In this document: in pieces, positions 20,886 through 31,143 of the stretch
Layout: each line of letters starts with the position of its first letter
Position numbering within the stretch: position 1 is the first letter of the stretch
The notes under the pieces: model-generated
Seen by the model: the letters and a program-made list of their open reading frames with translations, nothing else
What the model was told of the DNA's origin: nothing
The model's database searches: none
NCBI GenBank assembly: GCA_000818945.1
Contig: KN805405.1
Location: forward strand, 1-64,000
Reading direction: 5' to 3'
Source of the DNA: Schizochytrium sp. CCTCC M209059
Taxonomy: Eukaryota; Sar; Bigyra; Thraustochytrida; Thraustochytriidae
Length of the DNA stretch: 64,000 nucleotides
Translations under genes and position numbers: made by a program

Positions 20886-21367
20886 CGTGCCCGCTCGCCT
20901 CGCGCGCTCGCCAAAAAGCTGTTTTGCTCTCGAGCTCGCTCGCTCGCTCGCCGCACAGGCTGAGTGAGGAGGCGGTGGTATCCAACGACGGCGAGATGAG
21001 ACGTGACGCCAATGGTGGAATGAATGCCAGGGCTGGCCATTCCAGGGAATCGATCGATCTCATCTGGACGGAGGTTAAAAGCTCCATCATGTGTAGCAGC
21101 GAGGACGAGCAGAGACGAGGAATGTGGCGGAGAGGCGCGGGTCGAGAAGATTATCGGTCGGTCCGGGAGTCCATTGCCTCTTTCTGTGGATTCGTCATTC
21201 TATTTATCAATATCCTTCAAGAAAATAGGAGTCTTGGGAGATTTGGTTACAGATTATGTATGCGCCGAGCAGCCAAAAGCGATTTAGAATTGGTGGCTGT
21301 TGCGTGTCATTCTAAGAAGCAAATGGCAATTCAAAAGCGTGGAGGTCGGTTGTCTCTTGATGGGGAC
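20886..21367. other. Intergenic region upstream of NUP107
   Basis: About 480 bp between the NUP107 start and the membrin stop, same strand. Presumably the NUP107 promoter; a GCTCGCTCGCTCG run is seen at 20936-20950. No gene supported. Confidence 0.45.
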
Positions 21368-22063
21368 TTATGAGGCCGCAGTGAGGCGCCAAACGATGAA
21401 AAGGAAGATGCAAGTAGCTGCCATGCCGCCATAAACGAGGAGCGCGTCGCCCTTTTCCCTTCGGTCAATTACATTGAGCAAGGAATCGGAAAGACCAAGG
21501 ACCTGGGCAATATTCTGCAGCTTGGAGTGCGCGCCCATGAGCTTGCTGCGCTGCTGCTGAAGGTTGTCGAGGACACTGTAGGCAACATTGATGGTCTGGT
21601 CAGCAATGTTGTGCGAATTATTGAGCGAGTCCCGCTCCTGGTGATAGTCGCCAATAAGATTGAGAACGCCGTCGGCATCGTTGGATCGGTTGCCAAAGAG
21701 CTGGTCTCGCTGCTGCTGCTGGTAAGAGAGGCGGTCGTAGCGCTGTTTTTTGCTTTCCAACACCCCGTTGAATTCGCTCAGTCGCTGCCTATACGTGTGG
21801 ACACGTTTACCCATGATGGCGCGCTGCTGCGGATCCCGTTCGGCCTCGAGAAGGTGGCCCATCTGGTCCAGCACCCGTATGAAATCCTGCAGTTTGCGTT
21901 CGATTTCCCCAAAGCTTTCTTCGTCTCGCTTGGGCGCGGCCACCTCGTTGCGGACCTCGGGATGAAGAAGCGCCTCCAGCTCGAATTGCATTCGCGTCGC
22001 ATCAATGTTCAGGCTGCTCAGCGACGCCGCGGCCGGTCGCGCGCGCAGTTGTGCGGACGCCAT
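21368..22063 (-). CDS. GOSR2: Membrin / Golgi SNARE (GOSR2, Bos1)
   Basis: 231 residues from ATG 22063 (MASAQLRARPAAASL). An N-terminal helical domain (about 20-130) is followed by the Qb SNARE motif (about 140-205; SHNIADQTINVAYSVLDNL, LQQQRSKLMGAHSKLQNIAQ) and the linker SLLNVIDRREKGD, then a single C-terminal membrane helix (LLVYGGMAATCIFLFIVW). Wording and layout match membrin, a SNARE for ER-to-Golgi transport. The frame is open upstream to 22207 but without an ATG. It is divergent from the HEAT/ARM gene. Confidence 0.88.
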   Translation of the reverse strand: MASAQLRARPAAASLSSLNIDATRMQFELEALLHPEVRNEVAAPKRDEESFGEIERKLQDFIRVLDQMGHLLEAERDPQQRAIMGKRVHTYRQRLSEFNGVLESKKQRYDRLSYQQQQRDQLFGNRSNDADGVLNLIGDYHQERDSLNNSHNIADQTINVAYSVLDNLQQQRSKLMGAHSKLQNIAQVLGLSDSLLNVIDRREKGDALLVYGGMAATCIFLFIVWRLTAAS

Positions 22064-22606
22064 CTTCTCGCCCTTGCCCTTGCTGCGTGTCTTGCCCACG
22101 TCTCGCAGGAGGCAAGACGTGACCACCGCTTTCGAGCGCGCGACTAGCTCTACTCCGCTCTGCTCTCCACTGCGCTGCGCCGCGCTGCACTGCTCTAACC
22201 TCGACACGCGTCCGAGTCCGCGCCTCCGGTCGATGCTGCGAAGCGCCGCTGTTCGAGGTCTGCTCCAACGCGACGTTGTGAATGTCGATGAGGTGGTCCC
22301 ACGCTGTCACCATCTGCCTCACCGTGGTGAAGTGACGGCTTGACAGAGCCCACAACGTGCGAATTGCATACGTTCACATCTCGGCAAAGAACGCAATCTC
22401 ATGCGGACTTTCTTTCATGCAACATGGGTTCGCATGCGCGTGCGAATTCAGAGACGGCGACGACAAGGAGACGCGGGTTCCATTCCACTTCATTCCAGCC
22501 AAACCGCTTTTATCAAGTTCGATGATTTGGTGTGCCAAGCCAGGTAGAAGATACGAATAGACTGACCGCCTTGCACGGCGCGCGCCTTCACGCGAGGGAG
22601 TTCTCG
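22064..22606. promoter_or_regulatory. Divergent intergenic region between membrin and HEAT/ARM gene
   Basis: About 540 bp between two divergent starts; no distinct motif recognised. Confidence 0.4.
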
Positions 22607-24982
22607 ATGCAGCACGCATTTGCGGAGGCAGAGGAGCGATGCTTGCGCTACGACGGACGCACAACGTCTGCGCGTGCTCTGGTCCGCAAGCTCAGGGAAA
22701 TCGTGGCCCAGATTCATGCTCTTCACCAGACGGCACCCCCACCGACACTCCTCGAGCCGCTGGCGATCAAGGTTCTCCCGGCTCTTGGCGATACGCAGCA
22801 GGATAGAAATCTGGCACGCTTTGTTTTTCTGCTTCTTGGCATCGGCGTAGAGGCATTGCCGCAGCCAAGCGTCGTTGACGACAAGGATGAAACCACAGAG
22901 AGAGGCAAGGCCTTGGAGATCGTGAAAACACTCGAAGACGCGCTGGTTAATCAAGAGCTCGGCCTTAACAGCCCCGAGTGGCGCCGTGCTGCTGCCCTAC
23001 GGCTCTTTACGCGTCTTGCAAAGGCTAAAGCGCGCATTGTTGCTGGATCGGCCCACGCGACAGTCAATACGTCAAATACTTTACGAGGACCCATCGTCGC
23101 AGCCGCTGTAAGCAAAGCACTCGCACACCCAAGTCAAGAACCATCAACATCACAGTCTTCTTCTTCTTCTTCATCTTCCAGAAGATTCAACAAGTTTCTT
23201 GGACGCGGAAGTAGCTCGTCGAACGTCGATCTCAATGCAGATGGCTCCTTGGGCAATTCGACTTCTCTTGGAGGCACGAGCATCTCGGAACATGGCCCTG
23301 ACATGGACTTCGCAAGCATCGGCGCTGGGCCTGTTAACGAGGAACAGGATACTCCCACTGGGTTTCCGAGCGTGTCCGAACCGCAAAAACGACGCTCTTT
23401 TTTGATTAGCAAAAGACGAAGAAGCTCGACGAGGTCAACCGGATCAAGTGGGTCGGATCGAGAAGGAAACACAACTCTCCCCATGAAGTCCGGCTCGCAA
23501 TCCCTTGCTTCAGCAACCTTTGCCGTCCTCCGCGCGCTTCCATCAGGACATGCAGACCTCGACGCCGCCGTGGGTGTGCTGGCTTCCGGAGACGAGCAAA
23601 ATGGTGCAATCGCTTGCGCCTTTCTCGCACACAGGGCGCGCCTCGACCCGGTCGCAGTTGCAGCAAGACTGTTTGCTCATATTCCTCATTGTAAACAGCC
23701 ATCAGCCACGGAGCTGGTATGTCTTCATGCGGCCTCGTGTCGAGTCCGTTGGGCTGAGCTCTGTGGTATTATCGCCTCCTCGGGAAAAGTCGCTGATGGC
23801 ATGACACAGACATTTTACGTCTCCTTGGCCCTTCTTGCTCGCGATCGAGGCCCGCGGCGTGTTCGCTTGGCTGCAATCTCGGCGCTTGCGCGGTGCCCAT
23901 GGCGATACTGCAATACGCTTTCACTGCCTGCCTATCCGGCCACGGCATCGGAGGAGGCAGTTCTCGATTGTGTCGTACGCGAGCTCCTCGATACTTTTGT
24001 CAATCCTCCTTCTCAGGCGGCGCGATTCTGTGCATGTAAAGCGCTTTGTGGTCTTGCACGCTCGCGTGTCATCCACGTTGCAGCGTTTGGACTCTCGATG
24101 CTTGAGACAATCAGTCTGCAAGTTCTTTGGCCGCATCTAATTGCGCTTTGCCGAACCACGTCGAGTGTGGCCTTGCAGCTTGAAGCCACCAAGGCCATGA
24201 TTTGGCTTGCAAACGACAAGGTAAGCCGCAGCGAAGCAGGTGGGAGCTCGGGCCGCCAGATCAAGGCCCTTACGACCGGCTTCGCCAAAGACGCCATCGG
24301 CGAGGTCCTTCAAGCCCTCGAGGCTCGTGTACATTATGATCCTGGCCTAGCCTGGCTTCTTTTGGACCTCGCATACTCGCGATATTCTAACAATCCAGAG
24401 GGTATGGGAATCAATTCTCTCTTTGAAGTCTGGCGCTCATGTCTCGAACGAGCAGATGGCCCCGTAACCCATGCAGTGCTTCGGGATCTTCTGGCACTTC
24501 TCGACCGTCCAGCAATCGCAGGATCATATGCCGCGCTCTTTGGCTTTCTTAATGAGCACATGGCTCTCTTTGCGAAACTTCAAGTATCGGATATGCCTAC
24601 GCATCACAAGAACGATGAAGACATGAGCAATTTGAATGGGCTCGAAGATCTTGACGACACATCGCGGCCAGCCTTTGCAAACTTCATCTCTGGGCCGATC
24701 GGCAATATTGCACACAGACTTGTGCGAAGTGCTCTTTTTGATGCTTCAATCAAAGTACAGCGAATATGCGCGCACGCGCTCTGCCAACTCGCAGTGCTTT
24801 GTCCAGAGGAGACGCGTAAGGACCTCGAAAATCTTCTTCACTACCTCGCACGACAGCAAGGACATTTCGCCTCCTCTCTCGGGTTGCTGCAAACAACACT
24901 AGCGCTTTTGCACGCGCCTCCGGGAATATCTGAACAACACATCTCCGCCCTCATTGATGCGACGCTACAAATCTCCAGATAG
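22607..24982 (+). CDS. HEAT/ARM-repeat-like protein, function unknown
   Basis: 791 residues from ATG 22607 (MQHAFAEAEERCLRYDGR). The protein is an alpha-solenoid: repeated amphipathic helices such as RRVRLAAISALARCPWRY, AARFCACKALCGLARSRV, VALQLEATKAMIWLAND and VQRICAHALCQLAVLCPEE. A Ser-rich disordered insert with a short poly-Ser run (about 185-330) splits it. Adaptor or trafficking scaffolds often look like this, but I cannot place it in a named family. The C-terminus (HISALIDATLQISR) ends abruptly, so a further 3' exon is possible. Confidence 0.7.
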   Translation: MQHAFAEAEERCLRYDGRTTSARALVRKLREIVAQIHALHQTAPPPTLLEPLAIKVLPALGDTQQDRNLARFVFLLLGIGVEALPQPSVVDDKDETTERGKALEIVKTLEDALVNQELGLNSPEWRRAAALRLFTRLAKAKARIVAGSAHATVNTSNTLRGPIVAAAVSKALAHPSQEPSTSQSSSSSSSSRRFNKFLGRGSSSSNVDLNADGSLGNSTSLGGTSISEHGPDMDFASIGAGPVNEEQDTPTGFPSVSEPQKRRSFLISKRRRSSTRSTGSSGSDREGNTTLPMKSGSQSLASATFAVLRALPSGHADLDAAVGVLASGDEQNGAIACAFLAHRARLDPVAVAARLFAHIPHCKQPSATELVCLHAASCRVRWAELCGIIASSGKVADGMTQTFYVSLALLARDRGPRRVRLAAISALARCPWRYCNTLSLPAYPATASEEAVLDCVVRELLDTFVNPPSQAARFCACKALCGLARSRVIHVAAFGLSMLETISLQVLWPHLIALCRTTSSVALQLEATKAMIWLANDKVSRSEAGGSSGRQIKALTTGFAKDAIGEVLQALEARVHYDPGLAWLLLDLAYSRYSNNPEGMGINSLFEVWRSCLERADGPVTHAVLRDLLALLDRPAIAGSYAALFGFLNEHMALFAKLQVSDMPTHHKNDEDMSNLNGLEDLDDTSRPAFANFISGPIGNIAHRLVRSALFDASIKVQRICAHALCQLAVLCPEETRKDLENLLHYLARQQGHFASSLGLLQTTLALLHAPPGISEQHISALIDATLQISR

Positions 24983-26301
24983 CCAGCCGGAGCACCTGGG
25001 CTTTTCGGAAGGCTATTAACCCACCCACCGGCACATCTCAAGAATATTGCAAGAGGGAGAACGAATTTGAACAAATGGAGAAAATGTCAAATGCGTGTAG
25101 TCTGCAGCTCTTGCTTATCGTTGTCGGAATTGTGATCGGGATTATGATCGTTTGGCAAAGACTCGACTGACACTTTTGGGTCTCCATCGTCTGAATCCGA
25201 ATATGCGTCATCATTCTTTTTCGGACCCATACTATCTGGAAATTCCCCGGGTTCGGTCTCAGCTTCAGCCTCTTGATCACTCATCATATCTCATCCAATG
25301 CGATCGAGGCCGAGACTGTACGCGTGAATCTTGTCTTAGCCTTGGCTACTAAGTGATTCAGTCATAGACTTCGGGATCAAGGCCGTTTTCTAGAGTTACT
25401 ACTACTGCTCGCATAACCAGCCGAGTTACTACTACGGCTCGCACGGGCAGCGACAGCCCTCCTTGCGACTGTGCCTGTCCCCGGTGTCGGAGTTCTGCGA
25501 TAGGGACTATCGCCTTCATCCCCGGACAATCCGATTTTTACCCACGAGATCGCGCAGCTGCCCCATGGCGGCACCCATTGCCTCCAGAAACGCGTCCCTA
25601 CCGGCAACACATGCCTGAAAATGCTCTTCAGTCACTCCATCCACCGCGCCGGTGTATTACTGAAAGTGAATTGAAAGTGCTTTCGCGAGCAGTCACGTCG
25701 ACAAGTCATTCCATTCCATTGCATCGGGAACGAGAACTCATTGAAAGGCAGGTCTTTGAAGACAAAGGTATAACGCTGAAAACTTTTCTGTCCGATACAC
25801 ATGCTTGTTTCAATAAGACGGAGAGATCGAAAGATATCAAGTGCTCGCCTAACGGGTCAAGAGATACATTTGAACAGCGTGTCCTCGACGAATGTCATGA
25901 TGATACAAGGATTCAGATCAACGATCCCGAAAAATGTACAAAAGGCCGAACCCAGCCTGATTAGGCGGTATGGTCCAGAGGCCTTACTGTTTGGAAGATT
26001 AAGCTGGACACACATTTCAGGAAGTGGAGAGAAGGTCTTTGTGAGAAAAGCAATGGACAAAAATCCGTTCCAGTATAAACGTTACCTCGGCCACGAGAGC
26101 ATTCCCGAAACTTTCAGCCAACTGAATATTGGCCTTGGCCTCTTGACCTTGGCGTCAGCAATTTCTGGTGATGAAGTATAATTGGTGTTACGTACTACAC
26201 GTGAAAGCGGACGTTTCTATAGTTTTGCGTCTCCTTGTTGCTGCACAAGCTTGACGAATTTTTTCAAGCTGTAAAACCCTACTTTGCTTGTGTTAATTTC
26301 T
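24983..26301. other. 1.3-kb convergent region, mostly unexplained
   Basis: Lies between the 3' ends of the HEAT/ARM and TBC genes. Two short open frames stand out: an acidic 66-residue one (25087-25287, minus) and one at 25801-26181 (plus) whose last 75 residues (RRYGPEALLFGRLSWTHI...) look non-random. There is also a pair of near-identical GAGTTACTACTAC blocks around 25395 and 25421. None is strong enough to call a gene with confidence. Confidence 0.4.
25087..25287 (-). CDS. Possible small acidic protein
   Basis: 66 residues from tandem ATGs (MMSDQEAEAETEPGEFPDS), ending in a polar Asp/Asn/His-rich tail. Amino-acid composition is biologically plausible (acidic, no rare residues) but there is no recognisable domain and no supporting context. 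It might be an exon of a larger gene or chance. Confidence 0.28.
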   Translation of the reverse strand: MMSDQEAEAETEPGEFPDSMGPKKNDDAYSDSDDGDPKVSVESLPNDHNPDHNSDNDKQELQTTRI

Positions 26302-28845
26302 TTAGAGAAAGAGCTGTTGAATCATGGTTTGCAGCTGGTCACCAAGAGAAGCTGCTCGAGTGTTGAGGACTTGAAAAGTTCTGATGGATCGAAGCTCTGG
26401 ATGATGAAAGCGCACCATGGTGTTTCGCAAGTCTTTCGAAGTCGTCGCTCCGATGATGAGATGTGAAAGCTCCGACACATGAAAGGCATCCCGGACAGTG
26501 AGAGTGCATGATTCATAATCCCCAAGCAGAGCGAGCTGACTTTGAGACGCTAGATCTTGGGGCATTGGAAGGGATTTACCATCCGACGCCTCTACAAAAA
26601 CAAGACGATAGTGTGCGAGGATGAGAAAGCCAGAGGTTGTCTCCATTTGTATTGGCAAGAGCGTCCACTCGCTCGTATCGAGAGGTCTGAGAATGCTAAG
26701 TGTCAGCAGTGCGCCTTTTGTGAGCCCACTAAGCTCATGTTTAGCCTGCGCAGCGTTTGAGGGTAACAGGTTGGTCAGATCTTTGGCTGTTTTTTCACCA
26801 GCGGCTGCGTTTTCTGATGCGTGTTGCGGTTTGATAAGTTCTTCATCGAATGGCTTTGACGCGTTAGTATCAACGACTTGAAAGTGTTTCTCCACAAGCG
26901 ACGTTTGCGTTTTCGTGTGCTCGTCACGAAGCGTCTTTTCACGTTCTAATGTCTCAGCAGAGAGACCACCAAATCCAAGCGTGAGCTTCATCGCATTGGA
27001 CCAGGATCGGGACCCAGAAGAAGAAGAAGAAGAAGAAGAAGAAGAAGAAGAGGAAGCAGTAGCAGTAGCAGCAGACGAACCCATACGCGTGGCATCTGGC
27101 GCAGACTTGACATTGTCAGTGTAACGAAGCCAACCGCCCAACATTGACGCCATTCCGTCTTGAAGTGTGTTGCGCATGCCCGTCTGCAAAGAAGACGACG
27201 AGCGCGGCTCTGAGGCGAAGACGTTCTCGGGAGCCGGATCTGCTTGAGTCTCTGCGTGGTCCTGAAACGCCTCTTCGATGACGTCGAGCGGTGTGGAGGC
27301 ACGCAATATTCTGGCCGCATCACAAAGCTGCATTGCTTCGCCTGCGGGAATGCGCGAGACGGCAGCGCGTAGAACTGCGAGAAAGTGCTGAGGCGAGTCC
27401 GCGGCTGCTTCTGCCCGATACGGATTATCAGCCGCTTGGGATTCGATGTGTTCCGTGTCTTCGTTAGACATGAGTGCATCTTTGCACTTGACGAGAAGAG
27501 CAATCATCATGTAGACTGCGAGAGGGCCACGCGGATCGCAACCTTCCCAGACCCCCGTGAGTGGCGAGGCGTGCGAAGGACCATGATCCCCATTCGTCTC
27601 TGGACAGGCGTCAACAATCAAGAGATCCCAAATCGTCAGCAGCGAGGTCGTAACGACTTCGCCAGCGAATGCGCATCGCCACCAGCGCCAGGGGATCACC
27701 ACTTGAGGTGGACCAATGCTGAAAACCCGCTCGGCAAGGTCCGGAGCGTGCAGACGAAGTACGAGCTCGAGAAGCTTTGCGCGCTTTTGCAAAATATTTG
27801 GCACTACTGTGTCGTTGTCTGGGAATTGCAGGAGAAGCACGCGCTTGCGACGCAGCTCTTGCAAGAGGGGAGCGACCTCGAAGGGGGAAAGTTTCAGAGC
27901 GGGCGAGGCAAGCACATGTACGACGTCTGCGATGCCGGGGTCGCAAAGAGATATCTCAACATCAAAGGCACGCACCACGACGCGCGTATGCATTTGTACC
28001 TCGACAAAGAGATCGTCGGCTTCGCGCAGAACGTCGCTTGGGTTCTCGCAATCGCTGAGTTTACGTTGTTCTTCTGCAAGATTCGCGTGTCTCAGGACTG
28101 CACTTTCGGCCATGGCCTTGAGAACGCTTTCCTCGTCCTCGCGGGAGGGTTGCTGGCCCCGCCCATGCTGACGCGAGGACGTATGGACGTCTTCACTTGT
28201 ATGGAGAAGTTTGCACCAAATTTCGGCACGATATTTGGCGGGAATGCGTCCGAGCCGTTTGCACAGATGCAGAATCTGCTGCGCATTCTCCCCAGAATCT
28301 TCTCTTTCGAGTGCGTCCTTGAGTCGTGCAAGAAGATCTGATTCCTCTTCGGGATCTCCCCCATGACTTGCTTCAGCTTCGTGAACAAGGCGGTGTGCGT
28401 CAAGGTGATGCTTGCCCTGTGGGCTGCGACCTTTGTCATCGACGAGCCAGTCAAGGAAGTCATCGTCATCGTTGTCGTTATTGTCGTCTTCGGCAACATT
28501 GTCTTGCTGGCCTCGGTATACTTTGCCGCCAAATTGATCTTTGTGATTACTTCGAGATCCCGTCTCCGCGGCAGCTTCAATCTCCGAGGTTTTGGGGCTT
28601 ACAAGACCCTCCTCTTCGTCCTCTTCAGCCTCGACCTTTACAGTCCCATGACGCCCATCTCGTGCTGCATTCTCGACGTTGTTAGTTTCCTCTGTCTCTT
28701 TAAGAAAGTCGAGGACGGGGTCGTCGTCCGCGATGAGGTCGTCGGCTCTCTCGTCGCGTTTCCCACCAAAGGCATCTTTCGGCAGGCCGACCTCCTCCAG
28801 CAGCTGGAGAAAGTCCTCGTCTTCCTCCTCCTCCTCCTCCTCCAT
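26302..28845 (-). CDS. TBC1D23-like TBC-domain protein with C-terminal PH-GRAM-like domain
   Basis: 847 residues from ATG 28845, which opens a Glu run (MEEEEEEEDEDFLQLLEEVG); the frame extends upstream without ATG. After a disordered acidic region the TBC domain (about 170-500) starts at LCKRLGRIPAKYRAEIWCKLLH. The catalytic IxxDxxR and YxQ finger motifs of Rab GAPs are not visible; instead the region resembles TBC1D23 (LLELVLRLHAPDLAERVF, WWRCAFAGEVVTTSLLTIWD, YMMIALLVKCKDALM), a catalytically inactive TBC adaptor of endosome-to-Golgi transport. A Ser run from AGA/AGC-type codons follows. The last 130 residues (SGFLILAHYRLVFVEASDGK, DLRNTMVRFHHPELRSIRTF) look like the PH-GRAM module of myotubularins. 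No phosphatase domain follows in frame. Confidence 0.75.
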   Translation of the reverse strand: MEEEEEEEDEDFLQLLEEVGLPKDAFGGKRDERADDLIADDDPVLDFLKETEETNNVENAARDGRHGTVKVEAEEDEEEGLVSPKTSEIEAAAETGSRSNHKDQFGGKVYRGQQDNVAEDDNNDNDDDDFLDWLVDDKGRSPQGKHHLDAHRLVHEAEASHGGDPEEESDLLARLKDALEREDSGENAQQILHLCKRLGRIPAKYRAEIWCKLLHTSEDVHTSSRQHGRGQQPSREDEESVLKAMAESAVLRHANLAEEQRKLSDCENPSDVLREADDLFVEVQMHTRVVVRAFDVEISLCDPGIADVVHVLASPALKLSPFEVAPLLQELRRKRVLLLQFPDNDTVVPNILQKRAKLLELVLRLHAPDLAERVFSIGPPQVVIPWRWWRCAFAGEVVTTSLLTIWDLLIVDACPETNGDHGPSHASPLTGVWEGCDPRGPLAVYMMIALLVKCKDALMSNEDTEHIESQAADNPYRAEAAADSPQHFLAVLRAAVSRIPAGEAMQLCDAARILRASTPLDVIEEAFQDHAETQADPAPENVFASEPRSSSSLQTGMRNTLQDGMASMLGGWLRYTDNVKSAPDATRMGSSAATATASSSSSSSSSSSSSGSRSWSNAMKLTLGFGGLSAETLEREKTLRDEHTKTQTSLVEKHFQVVDTNASKPFDEELIKPQHASENAAAGEKTAKDLTNLLPSNAAQAKHELSGLTKGALLTLSILRPLDTSEWTLLPIQMETTSGFLILAHYRLVFVEASDGKSLPMPQDLASQSQLALLGDYESCTLTVRDAFHVSELSHLIIGATTSKDLRNTMVRFHHPELRSIRTFQVLNTRAASLGDQLQTMIQQLFL
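27017..27053. repeat. (GAA)n microsatellite encoding poly-Ser in the TBC gene
   Basis: Twelve or so AGA/GAA units on the plus strand, read as Ser codons on the minus strand within the TBC-domain gene. Confidence 0.9.
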
Positions 28846-29438
28846 GATCACACCTCTCGTCCAGCCCGTCGCCGCGCAGACGCCCTCTTCTCGTTCTGGG
28901 TCCACAAACCTGAGAATGGTCGGCCCTTCAGCGGATACTGGCTTCTTCTGCGTCCCAGTCAAATAGTATATTACACGAACCGATCGACGATTGTCAGCTT
29001 TCTTCGTCTTCTTCTTCTTCTTCAAGGTCTGCACCGATTGGTTTGTTTTTGTATGCTCTGCTCGGGCCCGCCCAAAGGGGCAAGCGATCGACCAGCGACC
29101 ATCGCGCGACTTAGATCTCTTGCGCGAAACGAGAGCGCTTCGCAGCTCGATCTCTCACTCCTTGGTCTTCAAGAGATGATCAGATGAGAGCGGTGTGAAT
29201 TTCAGCCAACGCCACAGCCTTTCACTTTCATCGTAGCTTCGTCACGAGCTGCCATTGTATACGCGACAGGTGCGATCGATCTATCGTTGCATGAATATGA
29301 TTTATGGCGCCTCAAGCTCGTGCTCGCGCGCTCTCATTGCGAGCATCTCTGCACTTACGCAATAACCATCTCTCTCAAGATGACCAGATTTCTAACGACG
29401 AGACAGTTCGAAGAGGCCTGTGCAGTGCGAGCGAGACC
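28846..29438. promoter_or_regulatory. Divergent intergenic region between TBC gene and TOP6A
   Basis: About 590 bp between two divergent starts. A (TTC)n run at 29006-29023 is present. In-frame extension of TOP6A is possible back to an ATG at 29304. Confidence 0.4.
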
Positions 29439-30752
29439 ATGTCGCGCGCCGGCAAGCGCGACGTCGCGGCGCTGGCGGACAGCAGCAGCGAGGACGAAGA
29501 CGATCTGGGCTTTCGTTCCTCTTCCGCAGCGCCATCGGCCTCTCTGGGCGGCAAGCGCGCGCGCACGGCGGGCGATGGCTCGCTGACCAAATTGCAGGAC
29601 CTGCGCAAGGACCTTGACGCGCACATGGAGAGGGAGGCGGTAGGCCTCGAGGACCTCGACCTGACCGAGAACGTGATGGAGGTCAAGGTGATGACGGAGG
29701 ACAATGTCGCTGCTCGAATTGAAAGAATGGTTGTTGACCTGCTCAAAAGCGTCATTGATGGGAAGGGATTCACCTTTAAGATCCCAAGCCGTGGCGAGGG
29801 CAGCCAGTTGTACATCAAGGAGCTAGATCGTATTGTGCTCAAGGCGGATAAGTTCAAGGAACTCAAGTTTGCCAACGCGCAGACTGTACGTCGAACCACA
29901 ATTATTACGCGCATGATCCAGCTCATCCACAATATTCTGCAGCGTGGTATCCATATCACGAAGCGTGACCTCTTCTACACCGATGTGAAGCTTTTCGTTG
30001 AACAGATGCAAACAGATCGAATTCTCGACGATATCTCTGTGATGCTCGGCTGCACGCGAACCAGTCTCAATGTTGTGGCCTCCGAAAAAGGTGTCGTTGT
30101 TGGGAATTTGAATTTCAAGGAAGACGGTGATGAAATTGACTGCTCGCGTCTCGGCATCGGTGGCAAGGGCATCCCTCCCATGATTGATCGTGTCACAGAC
30201 ATTCGTTCCAGTGCGGAATTCATCCTTCTCGTGGAAAAAGATGCTGCTTTCATGCGACTTTCCGAGGACAGATTCTATCAACGCATGAAGTGCATCATCA
30301 TCACGGCGCGCGGACAGCCTGACGTGGCCAGTCGCATGTTTCTCAAACGCTTGCGCACCGAGCTACGCATCCCTGTGCTCGCGCTCGTGGACAGCGATCC
30401 GTACGGCCTCAAGATTCTTTCCGTATACATGAGTGGCTCCAAGAACATGTCGTATGACTCGAACTCGCTCACTTGCCCAGACATCAAGTGGTTAGGCGTG
30501 CGGCCTTCTGACCTCGACCGTTACAAGATTCCAGCAGAATGTCGTCTTGAACTAACGGATAATGATAGGAGAACGGGCGAACAGCTCCTGCAAGAGGATT
30601 TCATCAAAAAGAACCCCGGGTGGGTCAAGGAGCTCAAGCTGATGCTCAAGTCAAAAAAGAAGGCCGAAATCCAGGCTTTGTCCAACTTTGGTTTCCAGTT
30701 CCTCACGCAAAATTACCTTCCAGAGAAAATCAAAAACGGTGACTGGCTATGA
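29439..30752 (+). CDS. TOP6A: DNA topoisomerase VI subunit A (plant SPO11-3/RHL2 type)
   Basis: 437 residues from ATG 29439 (MSRAGKRDVAAL); an upstream in-frame ATG at 29304 would add 45 residues of less typical sequence. The Spo11/TopoVI-A core contains the DNA-cleaving tyrosine in HITKRDLFYTDVKLF (Tyr about 180) within the CAP/winged-helix domain, and a Toprim domain with FILLVEKDAAF (Glu) and LALVDSDPYGLKIL (DxD). GCTRTSLNVVASEKGVVVG, CPDIKWLGVRPSDLDRYKIP and the ending FGFQFLTQNYLPEKI are very close in wording to plant SPO11-3, the topoisomerase VI subunit needed for endoreduplication, rather than to meiotic SPO11. A type IIB enzyme needs a B subunit, which is not in the window. Confidence 0.93.
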   Translation: MSRAGKRDVAALADSSSEDEDDLGFRSSSAAPSASLGGKRARTAGDGSLTKLQDLRKDLDAHMEREAVGLEDLDLTENVMEVKVMTEDNVAARIERMVVDLLKSVIDGKGFTFKIPSRGEGSQLYIKELDRIVLKADKFKELKFANAQTVRRTTIITRMIQLIHNILQRGIHITKRDLFYTDVKLFVEQMQTDRILDDISVMLGCTRTSLNVVASEKGVVVGNLNFKEDGDEIDCSRLGIGGKGIPPMIDRVTDIRSSAEFILLVEKDAAFMRLSEDRFYQRMKCIIITARGQPDVASRMFLKRLRTELRIPVLALVDSDPYGLKILSVYMSGSKNMSYDSNSLTCPDIKWLGVRPSDLDRYKIPAECRLELTDNDRRTGEQLLQEDFIKKNPGWVKELKLMLKSKKKAEIQALSNFGFQFLTQNYLPEKIKNGDWL

Positions 30753-31143
30753 TGCAATGTACTAGCTTTGCTTCTCTTCCAAAGGGAATGATGCGCGTCA
30801 GTATTCTAAAACATCTAGATCGACTTTTGCTCTTTGAAAAAGATGATGCACGCTACGCTACGCCGAGCATGCTTGATTTGGTAATCCTTGTACGAGAGAA
30901 AGACGCGCGAGACCTCTTCATGATCTCTGCTCCAGGACTTGGAATTAATTTCGCATCTTTGGCATGAACGTGAAGGGAATTCTATTAATACGTTTGCAAT
31001 GGGTGAAGACGCATGAGCAAGTTTGGGACGATATCGCGTTCGCGTGAGACACCCTACGCACCCTTTGAATTTTTTGTTTTACAAAAAAATAGAAAGTTAC
31101 TTACGAGCAATGATAAATTAAGTTGTTGCACCTTTGGCTTTTT
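30753..31143. other. Convergent intergenic region
   Basis: About 390 bp between the 3' ends of TOP6A and the chitobiase gene; AT-rich, no feature recognised. Confidence 0.5.

Noticed and set aside
25801..26181. 126-residue protein on the plus strand in the convergent region
   Set aside because: The first codons overlap frames of similar quality, there is no recognised domain and no promoter context; only noted in the region entry.
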